38,642 bases of DNA from assembly GCA_015680685.1 (NCBI GenBank), contig MNCI01009017.1, positions 252,882 to 291,523 on the forward strand, in the 5' to 3' direction. Below the pieces are notes generated by a model that did no database searches, had not been told where the DNA came from, and saw only the letters and a list, made by a program, of their open reading frames with translations. The DNA comes from Gnetum montanum. Taxonomy: Eukaryota; Streptophyta; Gnetopsida; Gnetales; Gnetaceae. Shown in pieces: positions 1 to 10,424 of the stretch; position 1 is the stretch's first letter; every line of letters starts with the position of its first letter. The translations under genes were made by a program, and so were the position numbers.

Positions 1-731
1 TCCCTACGTCCTTGCCCTTGTCCTAACTCCTCTCGACCTTCTTGTCGAGGTATTTCGTCTTCCCTTTTACTTTTACTCTCTCTGTTATGCTCATGATGGT
101 TGCGCCCAGATGTGGAAGGAGAGTGTGAATGGTGAGATGAAGGAGAAGAGGAAGGGGATCCATCACCATGGCAATGTTTCTTACCTTCTCTTCGGCTGCT
201 TTGGCCCCGATCGTTGTCACGATCCAAGTGTCTGTCCTTAGTGTGAGTGGTTGTTCCTGCCATGAACAGTTGGTGCTCACAGGGATCATCATTTCTTAAG
301 AAATCCATTATGAGGGGTTCCTCGTCTCCTATTTCACTAATGACATGGGGGACCTTGCCCTTCAACAGTGAATGTTGGCTCTCCTGCCTTGCGTCCCTCA
401 TACGTTGCAAAGCGGTGGGATGATAATCTCTCATATGATATCTTCCAGCAATGTATTCAGTGAATAAGTCCAGCTTGCCAATCTGTGCCAATCCACGGAG
501 AAGCATGTTCGGAACGGATCGATCTAGGGGTAACACGATGTTACCTTGCAGATCTCTCCATTGTAGTTGTTCATCTTGATGGAGAATAAAAGTAAAGTCA
601 GGGACATACTCATCAGGATGAGTATATGTGACCTTGGATTGTTTAGGACTTGGCTGATCTGGGTTATGCGTATGAGGTTGACCGTCTTCTGTATTGCCCT
701 TAGGTGAGTTAATTTCGTGAGAAGAAGCCAT
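1..731 (-). CDS. gag: gag polyprotein, N-terminal ~243 codons, intact but cut by window edge
   Basis: The ATG at 731-729 opens a frame with no stop down to base 1. It starts MASSHEINSPKGN, then has a conserved block (HPDEYVPDFTFILHQDEQL, then GNIVLPLDRSVPNMLLRGL), and ends in a Ser/His/Arg-rich low-complexity tract. The same block occurs with stops in element A's gag (around 18080-18240), which identifies it as the gag N-terminus. The start is the first ATG after the PBS, ~145 bp from the LTR end. Known role: gag forms the cytoplasmic virus-like particle that packages the element RNA; capsid and zinc-knuckle parts would lie beyond the window. A minus-strand ORF at 23-292 in another frame is only a shadow of this gene. 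Confidence 0.8.
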   Translation of the reverse strand, partial: MASSHEINSPKGNTEDGQPHTHNPDQPSPKQSKVTYTHPDEYVPDFTFILHQDEQLQWRDLQGNIVLPLDRSVPNMLLRGLAQIGKLDLFTEYIAGRYHMRDYHPTALQRMRDARQESQHSLLKGKVPHVISEIGDEEPLIMDFLRNDDPCEHQLFMAGTTTHTKDRHLDRDNDRGQSSRREGKKHCHGDGSPSSSPSSHHSHSPSTSGRNHHEHNRESKSKREDEIPRQEGREELGQGQGRR

Positions 732-857
732 TTCTAATGGTGTGTAATTTCTATTGTTATTTATGTTCTTAAGTAACTGATTAACCCTAAGGTTCGTTTA
801 AAGCTCACAACGATGTAAGTGATATCCCTTATGTTCAAGTGACGTGAAAACACTTAG

Positions 858-875
858 TCCCTGGCAATGGCGCCA
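858..875 (-). other. Primer-binding site of element C (tRNA-Asp type)
   Basis: The minus strand reads TGGCGCCATTGCCAGGGA, one base after the LTR end. It is complementary, with two mismatches, to the 3' end of plant tRNA-Asp (CCCCGGCAACGGCGCCA, from general knowledge). Athila/Calypso-type Ty3/gypsy elements are known to use tRNA-Asp primers. Confidence 0.8.
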
Positions 876-876
876 A

Positions 877-1286
877 TGATGAGTGGCGAGGTACCCCTAC
901 NCAAGTCATACTCATGCACACTAGGAAAGCAATAAATAACAATGAAATAAAACCATATACTGCAAGGTTTATCTAATCAAGTTCGTCTTTATTGTCGTAC
1001 ACAACTTGTGTTCAGGTTACAAAGTTGCTTGAATAAGGAGCCGTTCACTCTAGGACTCCTACTACGGGCACATGGGAAATTAATCTAACTCTGGAGTGTT
1101 CAAACTGCCAGAGCTTCGCTACTTCTAGCCAGGAGTGGGAAATGAGGGGAGTGCTACCTCTTATTTATAGATATGGCGGCGGACCACGATATCGCGTACG
1201 CGATATTGCAGGGAAAGACGCGATATCGCGGCGGCTGCGATATCTTGTACGCGATATCGCGGCACTATGCATGTCGCGTCTCATCA
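877..1286 (-). repeat. 5' LTR of element C, with an assembly gap at 901
   Basis: The plus-strand ends are TGATGAGTGG and TCTCATCA. The first 24 bp match LTR D and the A LTRs. Directly after the N at 901 the sequence resumes at a point matching ~440 bp further into LTR D (CAAGTCATACT, 38591). The visible 410 bp are therefore a collapsed version of an LTR of about 850 bp. A minus-strand polyadenylation signal AATAAA lies at 993-988 and a TATA box at 1170-1161. Confidence 0.85.
1161..1268 (-). promoter_or_regulatory. U3 promoter of element C: TATA box plus GATATC palindrome array
   Basis: On the minus strand CTATAAATAA (1170-1161) is a strong TATA box. Immediately upstream (1188-1268) lie at least five copies of GATATC or GATATT, mostly inside CpG-rich palindromes such as GCGATATCGC. 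The corresponding parts of the A, B1 and B2 LTRs keep a GATATC/AATATC array, with most CpGs decayed. This placement suggests an enhancer-type U3 repeat; the binding factor is unknown. Confidence 0.65.
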
Positions 1287-4200
1287 CTTGATATATGTGT
1301 TTTTGTAAAGATTGTTATGCTCATGCTTGTATGTTTATATGCTTGTTTGGTTTGGTATGTTTTAGGCATTATGATGATGTTAATGATGAGCTTTGGGTTT
1401 TCTAGATTCCTGGTTAATGTTATGTAATTCTTAATATTTAATTATACATATATTTTATTTTATTACCATCTAGTAGTTGGGCACTAATCTTGTTGTTGTG
1501 TATGACAAGATCTCATGAGTTTTGGTTGGGAGCATGACATGGCTAGTAATTAGTGGTTTGTTTAATTATTAAGATCAAATTATTTTGGAATGCATGGATT
1601 GTGCTAGTAGATAAGTGGTACATAGCTCTTACATGCTAACATGTATGCTATATATATTTTTATATGTGCTTGTTTAGATTTATCATTCTCATCTATGTTA
1701 GGAAATTTTGGATTATATTTTTATCATTGTAGATTTTTATGGTATTTTTCTCATTTAATGGTAGTTACGTGAGTGGGAGATGAAGTTATGCTTAATATGG
1801 AAAAGATTTTTGGTCATTTTCTTTTAGCTTTGTGGAAGTTTGGACCATTGGTGTTTTCTTTCATTCCATGGTTGTCTGGTCAATCTCTATTAAAACTTTC
1901 ATGCTTTAATTCTCCTACATACTTTCATAATCCATAGAGACATGTTTTGAGATTAGAGTTAGGAAGTGCTATGGAATTGTAGATTAATTGTGCAAATTAC
2001 TTAGATCTTTGTAACTTTCTTTTCTCTATTACAAGTTTTCATCATTCAGATTAAGAGGTAAGTTATCTTGGCTTCTTCCCCATTTATAGTTATAGGTTTT
2101 GTGCATGTATATGGGATGGGTCTTGTTTATCCTATTGTATGATTCTAAAATTATTTGTAAATTGAAGGGTTTTATTTTGAATAGATAGAATGTTGTTTGG
2201 ATCAATTTTACATGCCTAATTCTTAAATAATTATATTATTATTTATGTTGATTTTGTGCATGGATTTTTTAAAGGATTTGACCAATAATTTTATGGGATT
2301 GGTTTTGCAAATTAATTTCAAAGTATATATAGAATTTTAATCTTTTTCTTTTAATTTTTATACACTTATTTTATTGATCCATAGAATTTCTTGATTTTCT
2401 GTTTCTCCTTTCTTTTGTGATTTCTTTATGAAGTTAGGGTTTCTAGAGATTTTCATTAGCAAAATAGATAGTGCATAGAAAAATGTCTTTATCTCTTACA
2501 TACATTTGATTTAGGATTCTTGGTATAGATTTTTGAAATTATATTGAAAAGTTATACAATTTAAAGAAAAAGAATCATTCAAAAAGACATAATATATTTT
2601 GAGTGATGTGTTGTTCTTTTAGATCTATCCAAAGTGAAAGGAATTTTTATGATGTGGATTAATGAGGCTATATCTTAAGCATGGCTAGGGATAAAACTCT
2701 AAACGTTTGCCTAAATTTTTATCTATGTTTTATATTCTAGATCCATTAAAAGAAATGAAAAATGTTGTGTTTTAAAAAAGTTATGAATTTTTCTTTCTAT
2801 GCTATCCATAATTTCACAATTTCTAATGATGCATAATAAAAATCTCATATCTTCTATATCTTAAAGATAATCCTTTTAAAATTTACATATATATAGGTTG
2901 CTCTTTTATCTTTCAAACCATTCTAGAATCACTGAAAAATAGTTTTCCATCATAAATTTATGGATTTTTGTCTCTTAGCTACTTTTTCCATTTTTATTTC
3001 AGGTTGATTCTCTAAGCCTAGATTCATGGTTCTATAACTCTATATTTATGATAAAAACCTTCCTAAATTTCTAATAGAGAATAGGTATGGATATTTATTT
3101 CTTTTGTTACCTAGAATCATTATAAAATTTATAGGAATGATGGTGTTATAATAATTTTATCATATGTTTAGGCGATAGTCCAACTCTAAACCTTATTTTG
3201 TATTTAAGAGAGTCTTGATTCATCTCTCTTGGTAAAGTAATTAATTCATAATTTGAGTATTGATCTATATATGATTGTTAGCTATTAGTCTTTGGCCTTC
3301 CCATTGTTGTGGCTTAATCAATTCATCTAGAAGTTATGGATAAGGATTCCTTTACTTGGATTAGTTGGCATCTTAGGTTATTATTTAGGATTTGAGAGAT
3401 ATCTTTGGATGATATTTTAATTTTTTGTTTAATGATGAAACTTCATGAGATTGGTTTGTATTTGATGATGTTATGCTATGCATTAGATAGGTATCTTTGT
3501 AAGGATCCCTTGGTTTAATGAATTTCTTTGATGAGATGGATTCTTTTGTTTTGGTTGTTGCCTCCACCATCAGTTTGGTTGTCATGGGTGTATGTTTGTT
3601 GGTTGTTTGGATGATGGAGCTAGCACCAAGTTTGTGTGGCCAATTGGAGATGGGCTCTTTGGAGATGGTTTTAATAATTCACCTCCACTGTAGAGTGCAC
3701 TAGTGTGGCTCTTATTGTGGAACCCATCCTTTAGGAAAGGGTGATTTCATGGATCATTGGTCCTTTTTGCTTTTGGTTTGTGCATCCATAACATTAGAGA
3801 TGATGTCTTGGATGATGCCTTTAGCATTGGTATATTGGGGAAACATTAGAAGCAATGTTTGTGGTGACGCTTCATATTTCAATTGAGACTAATAATAAAT
3901 TCATGCTCATGGTAATTTGATATTTGGTTTTAATACATGTTGGTTTGAATTTTGGCAAGTATACATGACAACATAATACACATATAACATTAAGTGCAGC
4001 CCGTGCTAGCCTCCTTGTTTGTGATGATTATTGGAGTAGATAAATCTTGGTTTTGGCATTGTATGATGGATGGACATTATAGTTGTGTGTTTGTATGTTT
4101 TTCTAGATGTTTTAGGTGGCTTGCTTGTATGCTTATTGAGCTAATGTGTTTTATAGGTCAACCATGCTCCTAATCCCCATGAAATTTGTCCATTTGGCAA

Positions 4201-4675
4201 TTGGAAGTGTTTCCAAGGTTTCTCACTTAGTTTTAGACTAATAATCCCTTTTATTTTAAAGTTGATTAGTTTTGGAAGGGGATGGAGATTTTGGAGGACT
4301 TATTATGATGATATGAGCTAGATGATATTATGTCTTAGTTTAGATCTTTGGATATTATGTGTTGGAGTTTTTAGCATTGTATTAGACATTAATTATCTTT
4401 TCGTATTTATGGATTTATGGATCATATATGGTTTAGAATTATGACATTATATTATTCATATATTTTATGGGATTTAGTTTTACAATGTATTTTATTCTAT
4501 TTCTTTTCTAGCATTTTTATATTTATACGATTCCATATTCATCTATTTATTTCCTCTTCTATTAGTTTTTACATCTATTCTCTTTACAGTGATGACTTCA
4601 TGGTAGATTCCTTTGTTTCTTTATTCCTTTCATGTCTGTTCTTTTTAGGGTCATGACTTCATGGTAGAGTCATGA
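1287..4675. other. AT-rich anonymous sequence, no gene recognised
   Basis: About 3.4 kb of T-rich sequence resembling plant intron or very old transposon-derived DNA. Open frames are short (up to 84 codons), show no conserved domain, and have T-run composition. A near-palindrome, GTCATGAC...GTCATGAC, sits at 4649-4677, and a direct repeat of GATGACTTCATGGTAGA-like sequence spans about 4590-4665. No TSD, LTR or splice structure could be supported. Confidence 0.5.
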
Positions 4676-6180
4676 CATGAAAGATTTCAATTTTAATAAA
4701 GAAAAGGATTGTGCAATCTAGACTAAAATACTAGAATACTTTTCATTGCAAGGAATTGATAATGAATACTTTCTAAATATTGTATGTCTATATTATGGCA
4801 TGAACCTACTACAAGAGCTAAGAAATTGAAATACTTGAAATAGTATCGATTTAGACAAATGAAGGGGTTATACTATCATGGAGACTAGTTAAAGAGCTAA
4901 ATATGGATAGCATTATGAGTGTTGAATCTATAGAGCCCATTGAGGATGTACAATGAAGAGAAAAAGAAATCCTTGAGAGTATATCAAGAAGATAAGCTAG
5001 GTATACAAAAATAGAGGTCAATATTCATGATGCAAAATAATGTTAAGTAATGTACTATAGTATTAAACAATTAATATTGTTTGGATATTCTATGTAGTAA
5101 AGACTAATCTATCAACATTTTTAAATCATCAAAAGAAGTGAAAGAAAGCCTTAGAAAATAATAATAAGTAGGTTAACATTAAATATTCCTTGCAAAAAGA
5201 AATTTTTTTGGAAAATGATGTTACAAACTAGGCATCCTCAAAGGAGGTAAGATCTTGAAAATATCATTCTAGATGATTACACGATAGATTGAAATAAGAA
5301 ATACATGTACTCTTTTTATTGACACTGTATAAAAATGTACTTAGTAATGTTCAACTACTCCAAATGGTTAAGCTATCACATGTGCTAAAACTAGTAATAC
5401 ATGGTGGAACAAGTATAGTTGATACCTTAGAGTCTGTGGCAATAGAACTAGAATAAGTCATACTTGAATTGAGCACATCAAAGGCAGATGTCAAAACATA
5501 TTTTTGAAATAGGATTTTCATTAGCCATGAAGATAATAAACTATAATTAGTTAAATTTCAATTCAAAGAAAGTTTGAAGAAATAGCTAAGAAGGATATGA
5601 TGAAAACCAAGGAATCCATGACAATAATTGTTGAAAATTCATCAAGTATTGTGAAAGAAATAAAGATTAGTTCATATAAGAATTTAATTATCTCTAATTA
5701 TCATATTAAAAATTTATAATAAAACAAATTAATGAAATGATCTACTAAGATGGTTAGTAAGAAAAAATGAAGTGACCTTGTGGAAAATTCAAGATAAAGA
5801 TTAAGAAAGAGGATGATGGAAAATCATCAAAAAATAGGTACATTAGAACATAAGGGATTAATGTTACATTTCAATGAAGAGTATGTGAGATGGAATGTGT
5901 AATCTCAATGTATAATATTTTTACAAGAAACTGAGCAGGAAAGTTTAACATCAACATTGCTTGGTAGAGACAAGATTCAACAACAAATACTGAAAAAAGA
6001 TAAATATGCTTGAAAGCAATGTTGATTTAAATGTACCTATAGTTATGTACATTAAAATGAATAAATAATATATCATTTTTCTAGTAAGGTAATATCAATT
6101 ACTTGCCTACTGAGTAACATTATCTATAACTTCATGTAAGGGAAATTACACTATTTGCAAAAGAATAAGAGAGGACATTA
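4676..6180 (+). pseudogene. Possible decayed coding sequence upstream of the Ulp1-like relic
   Basis: The plus strand changes from T-rich to A-rich at about 4676, as expected for a sense coding strand. From the ATG at 4676 a frame with a single early stop runs ~55 codons (start MKDFNFNKEKDCAI). Around 4890-5010 another frame gives a hydrophilic run broken by stops of the TAG/TAA type. No family could be recognised. It may be the N-terminal part of the same mobile-element protein as the downstream protease, or a separate transposase. The evidence is composition plus position only. Confidence 0.25.
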
Positions 6181-6873
6181 GATCCTAGTATAATAGAAGG
6201 GGTGGATGAAATGTGTAATGATTTTGATGAGAATTAATGCAAAATAGTTAAGAAAGTAATTTCAAATAAACTATTTCACATAGATCATTTGTATGTTGGT
6301 GATGATGTTATTAAAAAAGAGAACTTAACAAGTTTATGGCCAAAGATTGAATTAGAAGACACTATTTTAAGTACTATTCGTATGTTGTTTGACTAAGAAA
6401 TAAAGTGTGTGGATCATCTTATTTTCATTATCTTTTTAATTGCTACAAAATTATAGAATGAGAAAACTTAAAATGAATAACAGAGCTTTATTTGAGAACT
6501 ACATGGTATATTTTTCAAAAGGTAGGGGAATGATACTTAACAATGTAATTACATACTTTCCATATCACATCAAATTAGGAAGTGACTACTATCATTAGAT
6601 ACTAGTAACAATTGATATAGAGTAACAAGAAATAGGCTACTATGATCCATTGGAAAAGCAAGAAACTTATTTTAGTTATATAGGAGCCATTTTGAAATTA
6701 ATTGAAGTTGAATATTTAATCAGAAAATTACCTAATTCTTTTCATAATTATGTATTAATATAGAAATTTTGAACAGGTTTGTCTTATCAAAAAAACATGA
6801 TCAACTATGGGCTCTTTGTAATTAAATACATCCATTATCATTCTCACAAAGAGAGATGCCAACAATGAGAAAA
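6181..6873 (+). pseudogene. Ulp1/SENP-like (peptidase C48) cysteine protease relic
   Basis: One frame (6181-~6480, including VGDDVIKKENLTSLWPKIEL) and then another (6473-6873) together resemble the Ulp1 catalytic domain. In the second frame DYYH at 6584-6595 gives the catalytic His, followed by a TAG where the family has Trp. GYYDPLEK at 6635-6658 gives the catalytic Asp (GAT 6644-6646). QKNMINYGLFVIKY from 6788 matches the oxyanion Gln and the Q-x(n)-C-G-x-F motif, but the catalytic Cys is Tyr (TAT, 6806-6808). Internal stops are TAG, TAA and TGA at positions explainable by transitions. Known: Ulp1 proteases cleave SUMO-type conjugates, and C48 domains are often captured by plant Mutator-like transposons. 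Whether this belonged to such a transposon is inference; no TIRs were found. Confidence 0.6.
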
Positions 6874-8206
6874 AAATTGTATGGGATATCTTGAACATCC
6901 CTAGTGATGTACAAATATGGATAGACTATATCAAGTAAATGTACTTTATAAATCTTAAACTATTATATGTTTTAATGCTTTCTTTCATTTATATGTATAA
7001 TAAAAGGCATAATGTATAAGTTGCTAATATGTTAAGCTTAATTATTATTTAATGTTAGTATTAACTATGGTAAATAGAAAGATGGATATTTCATTAATTT
7101 TAAGGTCATCTTTACCTATTACTAATTGAATGCATTTTGCATAAAGGCAAGCTTAAGTATAAGGAAAGAAAAATGATTGGTAGTTCTTGATTTAAATGAC
7201 ATTTTATTCAAATTAGCACATGAAATTATGAAGACAACATTACAAGAAATTAAACAACTACACAATCTATATATAAGACCAAAATAGACATTAGAGATTG
7301 GTTTTCAGGAAATCATAGAAATGTGACTTCTATATGTAGTGTGATTTTCAAAAGTAGAAGCTATCAACTAAATTTTATTTTTTAGATAGGAAAACTTTTT
7401 ATTGTTTGAATAGAAACAAGATTACTTGAGAGCTACATCTACTAAAAATTCAAAGACTTTATTTTGAAAATCATTAAAAAATTGCTTGAACAATAAGGAG
7501 AACAATATTAAAAATATAATATCATTATAGCTATGAAAAATATTGCAAGAGAACATATCTAATTTTTTATAAGTAGTATTACATATGATCCAAATTTGTC
7601 ATATGATGATCATCTTATGTCTTTGCTAATACATTCAATATTTCTTAACTTGTATTAAACTACATTTGCTTCATGTGGTCAAGTTAAATATATGTTTATG
7701 ATATTATTTAAAAATCTTAGATTATGATAATGTCTTTATTCATTTGTATTTATGATAAATACTATAACGATTGTTATTTTGTGAAATTATGCATGTTTAT
7801 CTTCTATACAACACACTTCTATCATGATGTTTAGATTCATTAGTAACTATCTTGTAAAGATTTTTGTTTGCAAACATTTTACACATTCAACCTATTTTAA
7901 AAATGAACACTATGCTAAGTTATATAATAAATCATACAAATAATAAGACAAAAAGAATAATATTGAATTATGTGGATTAAGAACTATAAAGTATTAATTA
8001 AATAAAATTTTCATAGAATAATTAAAAGGTTAAACATGTGATAATGTGGTTAATGATAGAATGAAAGGTGTAACCAATAACTTCAATCACTATGTGTAGT
8101 GAATGACATTGAATAGTAAAATTTCAAAATTAATAAAAGTTTTGTTCTACATTAGAATAATAGGTTTTCTTTAAATTTTATTTTATTTGCACTATTTAAA
8201 TTACTA
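6874..8206. other. AT-rich anonymous sequence
   Basis: About 1.3 kb with no open frame above noise and no terminal repeat, LTR end or promoter that I can support. It may be the decayed 3' part of the element that carried the Ulp1-like relic. Confidence 0.4.
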
Positions 8207-8384
8207 ACTTCCCTCTCTCTATGTCATATTCTACTATTTCTCTAGTTATTTTCTTCATTCTTCCCTACTCTATCTATCCCATCCTATTTTATGTGACTAG
8301 CATAACTAGTAAGGATTTGAAGTGACTAAATATCTTATTACTTCATATGAGGGTGTGAATGAGTGTATTATTGAGTGATATAAG
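8207..8384. repeat. Degenerate ~250-300 bp tandem repeat, left part
   Basis: A pyrimidine-rich stretch (8207-8290) is followed by a GAGGGTGTGAATGAGTGTATTA-like block. The same order (pyrimidine-rich run, then GGCCAAATGAGTGT, then GAGGG) recurs at 19603-20050, on the far side of the solo LTR. The match is weak but collinear, and it explains both flanks as one pre-insertion locus. Confidence 0.4.
8380..8384. repeat. TSD ATAAG of the solo LTR (left copy)
   Basis: ATAAG directly precedes TGTTGGCC at 8385 and is repeated at 19481-19485 directly after ...AATGCTCA (19480). This is a perfect 5-bp duplication. Confidence 0.75.
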
Positions 8385-8636
8385 TGTTGGCCTTTTTGTA
8401 CATCAAAACCTTAAGAAGAAAGAAGAACATAGAATGTTGTGGAATGTGATGTTATTACAGGGCTTGAAGAGAGATCTACTAAGAGATCTCAAAGAGGAGA
8501 CTACAATGAATTAAGAGAGCATGAACAAGCATGGTTAAACATGAAGGCTAAAAATTAGATGAAGATGCTTTAGTGATTGGGGGGAAGCTTCAAGAACCAT
8601 AGTTTAAAAGGTAAGAAGTTGTCTCCAAGAAGTAAA

Positions 8637-8824
8637 AGACGTCTTGACTGAAGTGGAGCACATGTAGAGAAGATGTCTCCCAAAAATAGGAGATGTCTCC
8701 TATTAAGAGAAGACATCTCCTAGATGTAGAAGACATCTTAGCTGAAGTGGAGGTAATCCAAAGAAGACATCTCCAAAAAATAAGAGACATCTCCTGTCAA
8801 GAGAAGACATCTCCATCTTAGAAG
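8637..8824 (+). repeat. 94-bp tandem duplication with GGAGA-n2-TCTCC palindromes in the solo-LTR U3
   Basis: Two units (8637-8730 and 8731-8824) each begin AGAC[GA]TCTT, contain CTGAAGTGG 13-14 bp in, and carry three or four copies of GAGA[TC][GA]TCTCC. Further single copies extend on both sides (8617 to ~8890), about eleven in all. The core is a near palindrome. It lies 120-310 bp upstream of the TATA box, as U3 enhancer repeats do. Confidence 0.7.
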
Positions 8825-8944
8825 AGACATCTCTCTAGAATTGAAGTCATTTTCCAATAGATGTCCCAATCTCAAAGGAGACGTCAACATTGGCTATTAG
8901 ATAGTAGTTGAATGAATTCTAGATGATTTTGGAAAATTTGAGGC

Positions 8945-8950
8945 TATAAG
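8945..8950 (+). promoter_or_regulatory. TATA box of the solo LTR
   Basis: TATAAG within GGCTATAAGAAGACTT, downstream of the U3 repeat array and in plus orientation. It marks the U3/R boundary region. Confidence 0.5.
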
Positions 8951-9376
8951 AAGACTTCACATTCTTGGGTATTAAGTAAGCATTATGCATGAACTACCAC
9001 TATCAAAGAAATAATTGGATATTGTACTTGTGCAATTCATTTGTAAAATCCTTAACTTGATTGATTATGAATTGTGCCTCAAAGTACAAGGATTTGTAAA
9101 GTTAGTTACATTATTTCCTTGTGTTTTTGTTTCTCTCTTGTTGCCCCATTGGGATTGATGTGCTTCTTGGAGAAGGCATTGTGATTAAGCTTGTCAAGAT
9201 CCTGCAGGATTGAGTGTTTAGGTAGCATCAAAATACTTCAGAGTGGAGCTCAATTTTTAAAGGTTGTGGGATCATTTAAATCACTTGTTGAGCTTGTTGG
9301 GACCTTGAGAGGTTGAGTGGTTTTGCAATGAAAAAACATTTTGGAGTAGAGCTCAGTGCTTGTACAAGGTGTGGTG

Positions 9377-9381
9377 CCCTT
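9377..9381. repeat. TSD CCCTT of element A (left copy)
   Basis: CCCTT precedes TGATGAGTGG at 9382 and is repeated at 19308-19312 after ...GTTCATCA. The perfect 5-bp match proves that A inserted into the solo LTR. Confidence 0.9.
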
Positions 9382-10220
9382 TGATGAGTGGCAAGGTATC
9401 CCTACGCTCAACCATACAAATACGAGCGTCCATGCATGATCCGGTCAAATTCCAAGGACTAAGTGCTTATGCACATTTACAAAACAAGGATGGGTTAGTT
9501 AATCATTGTCTTCCCAAACTCACTTGTATATCATAATTTTATGGTTAAGTAAACTTGAGGTATATGATTTTTATGTCTTGGTGCTAAAAATGGAGAAGTG
9601 AAATAATTGAGTAACTAATTTAATTTAACTAATCAACTATACTCTAACTAGTCCTAACACTAGCATCTATTCCCACTTGCCATACAAATATTGAACCATT
9701 GTAGCACTACTGGGATTGCCGAATGCTAATCGTTACTGGGTTACCAAGTGTTCCATGCATGCTTGAAGTGGTCATACTAAGTGTGCTTACTTGGGATAAT
9801 TAACAGGGTGAGAGAGAAAACATTAGTTAACTACAAAAAGCATTAAATAACTATAAATAACATGAAGGGTAAGAGATAATCTATTCTGAATGTTGCAAGG
9901 GTTATCACAAAGTTCATCTTTATTTCTGGCCACAAGGTGTGCTCAAGTACACAATGCTCGAATAAAGATCTATTTGCTTTATGACTTCTACTATGAGCAC
10001 TTAGAAATAATTCTAACTTTGAGAAGGAAAAAGTGCAAGAGTTTGGGTAAGGGACTAAGAGACTAAATTAACCTATTGCCAAACTAAGTGTGCCTACCTC
10101 TTATTTATAGGTGACATGATAGGCTCCGACATTGGCTGTTCGATATCACTTAGCAGACATCAATATCGTGGACTTGATATCATAGACGCAATATTATGGC
10201 CCCAATATCATAGTTCATCA
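9382..10220 (-). repeat. 3' LTR of element A
   Basis: 839 bp, plus-strand ends TGATGAGTGG and GTTCATCA. Minus-strand TATA box at 10110-10101 (CTATAAATAA), preceded by the GATATC/AATATC array (about 10130-10215). It aligns with the 5' LTR at 18462-19307 across its length. A duplicated motif resembling GGTAACCCAGTA / GGCAATCCCAGTA lies at 9749-9708. Confidence 0.9.
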
Positions 10221-10238
10221 TACCCCCATGACTGAATG
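10221..10238 (-). other. 3' polypurine tract of element A
   Basis: The minus strand reads CATTCAGTCATGGGGGTA directly against the LTR start TGATGA. The G-run and placement fit the plus-strand primer for reverse transcription. B2 has the equivalent GCTGTGGGGGTA. Confidence 0.8.
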
Positions 10239-10424
10239 AAAACTCATCCTCAAGTTCCTTACAAAATATTAGGAAGGTATGGGATTATTGACTGAATGAC
10301 AACTAACGGCAACATTGTTGATAGACTCAAAGTGCCCAGTGAATGGATTGACAAACATATTATAGCATTGGTGTTCATAACCATTATGGTGAACATTGTA
10401 CATAGATGACATCTAGACCCTCAT

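Larger units (their letters stand above)
1..1286 (-). mobile_element. Element C: Ty3/gypsy LTR retrotransposon, 5' part only
   Basis: Reading on the minus strand, the LTR (1286 to 877) is followed by a tRNA-Asp-type primer-binding site (875 to 858), a ~126-bp leader and an open gag frame that leaves the window at base 1. LTR termini match those of A, B1, B2 and D (TGATGAG...CTCATCA). C is the best preserved copy in the window: gag has no stop and the U3 repeats keep many CpG sites that are TpG/CpA in the other copies. I infer that it is the youngest insertion. The flank 1287-1291 (CTTGA) is the predicted TSD; its partner lies outside the window. Confidence 0.85.
8385..9381 (+). mobile_element. 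Solo LTR, left part (copia-like appearance), split by element A
   Basis: The LTR starts TGTTGGCC at 8385, is interrupted by element A after 9381 and resumes at 19313, ending GCTCA at 19480. It totals ~1165 bp with TG...CA ends and TSD ATAAG. Both TSD copies abut one LTR with no internal region, so this is a solo LTR left by LTR-LTR recombination. Plus orientation is shown by U3 repeats (8637-8824), a TATA box (8945-8950, GCTATAAGAAG) and, near the 3' end, TTGAAAACTTATTCATCCCC, which is typical in appearance of plant Ty1/copia LTR ends. Superfamily assignment is tentative because no internal domain survives. Confidence 0.75.

Noticed and set aside
858-875. Fragment of a tRNA-Asp gene
   Set aside because: Only the 18-nt acceptor-end complement is present and it abuts an LTR, so it is a primer-binding site.
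3385-3703. Overlapping ORFs on both strands in 1287-4675
   Set aside because: Short, mutually antisense, and without domain or codon signal.
8590-8790. 66-aa minus-strand ORF
   Set aside because: It is the antisense reading of the U3 GAGACATCTCC repeat array.
8617-8890. CRISPR-like array
   Set aside because: Repeats are short, palindromic, irregularly spaced and arranged in a 94-bp duplication inside an LTR U3 of a plant genome.
8385-9381. 5' LTR of a full copia element continuing to the right
   Set aside because: The TSD ATAAG follows at 19481 with no PBS, gag or pol between, so it is a solo LTR.
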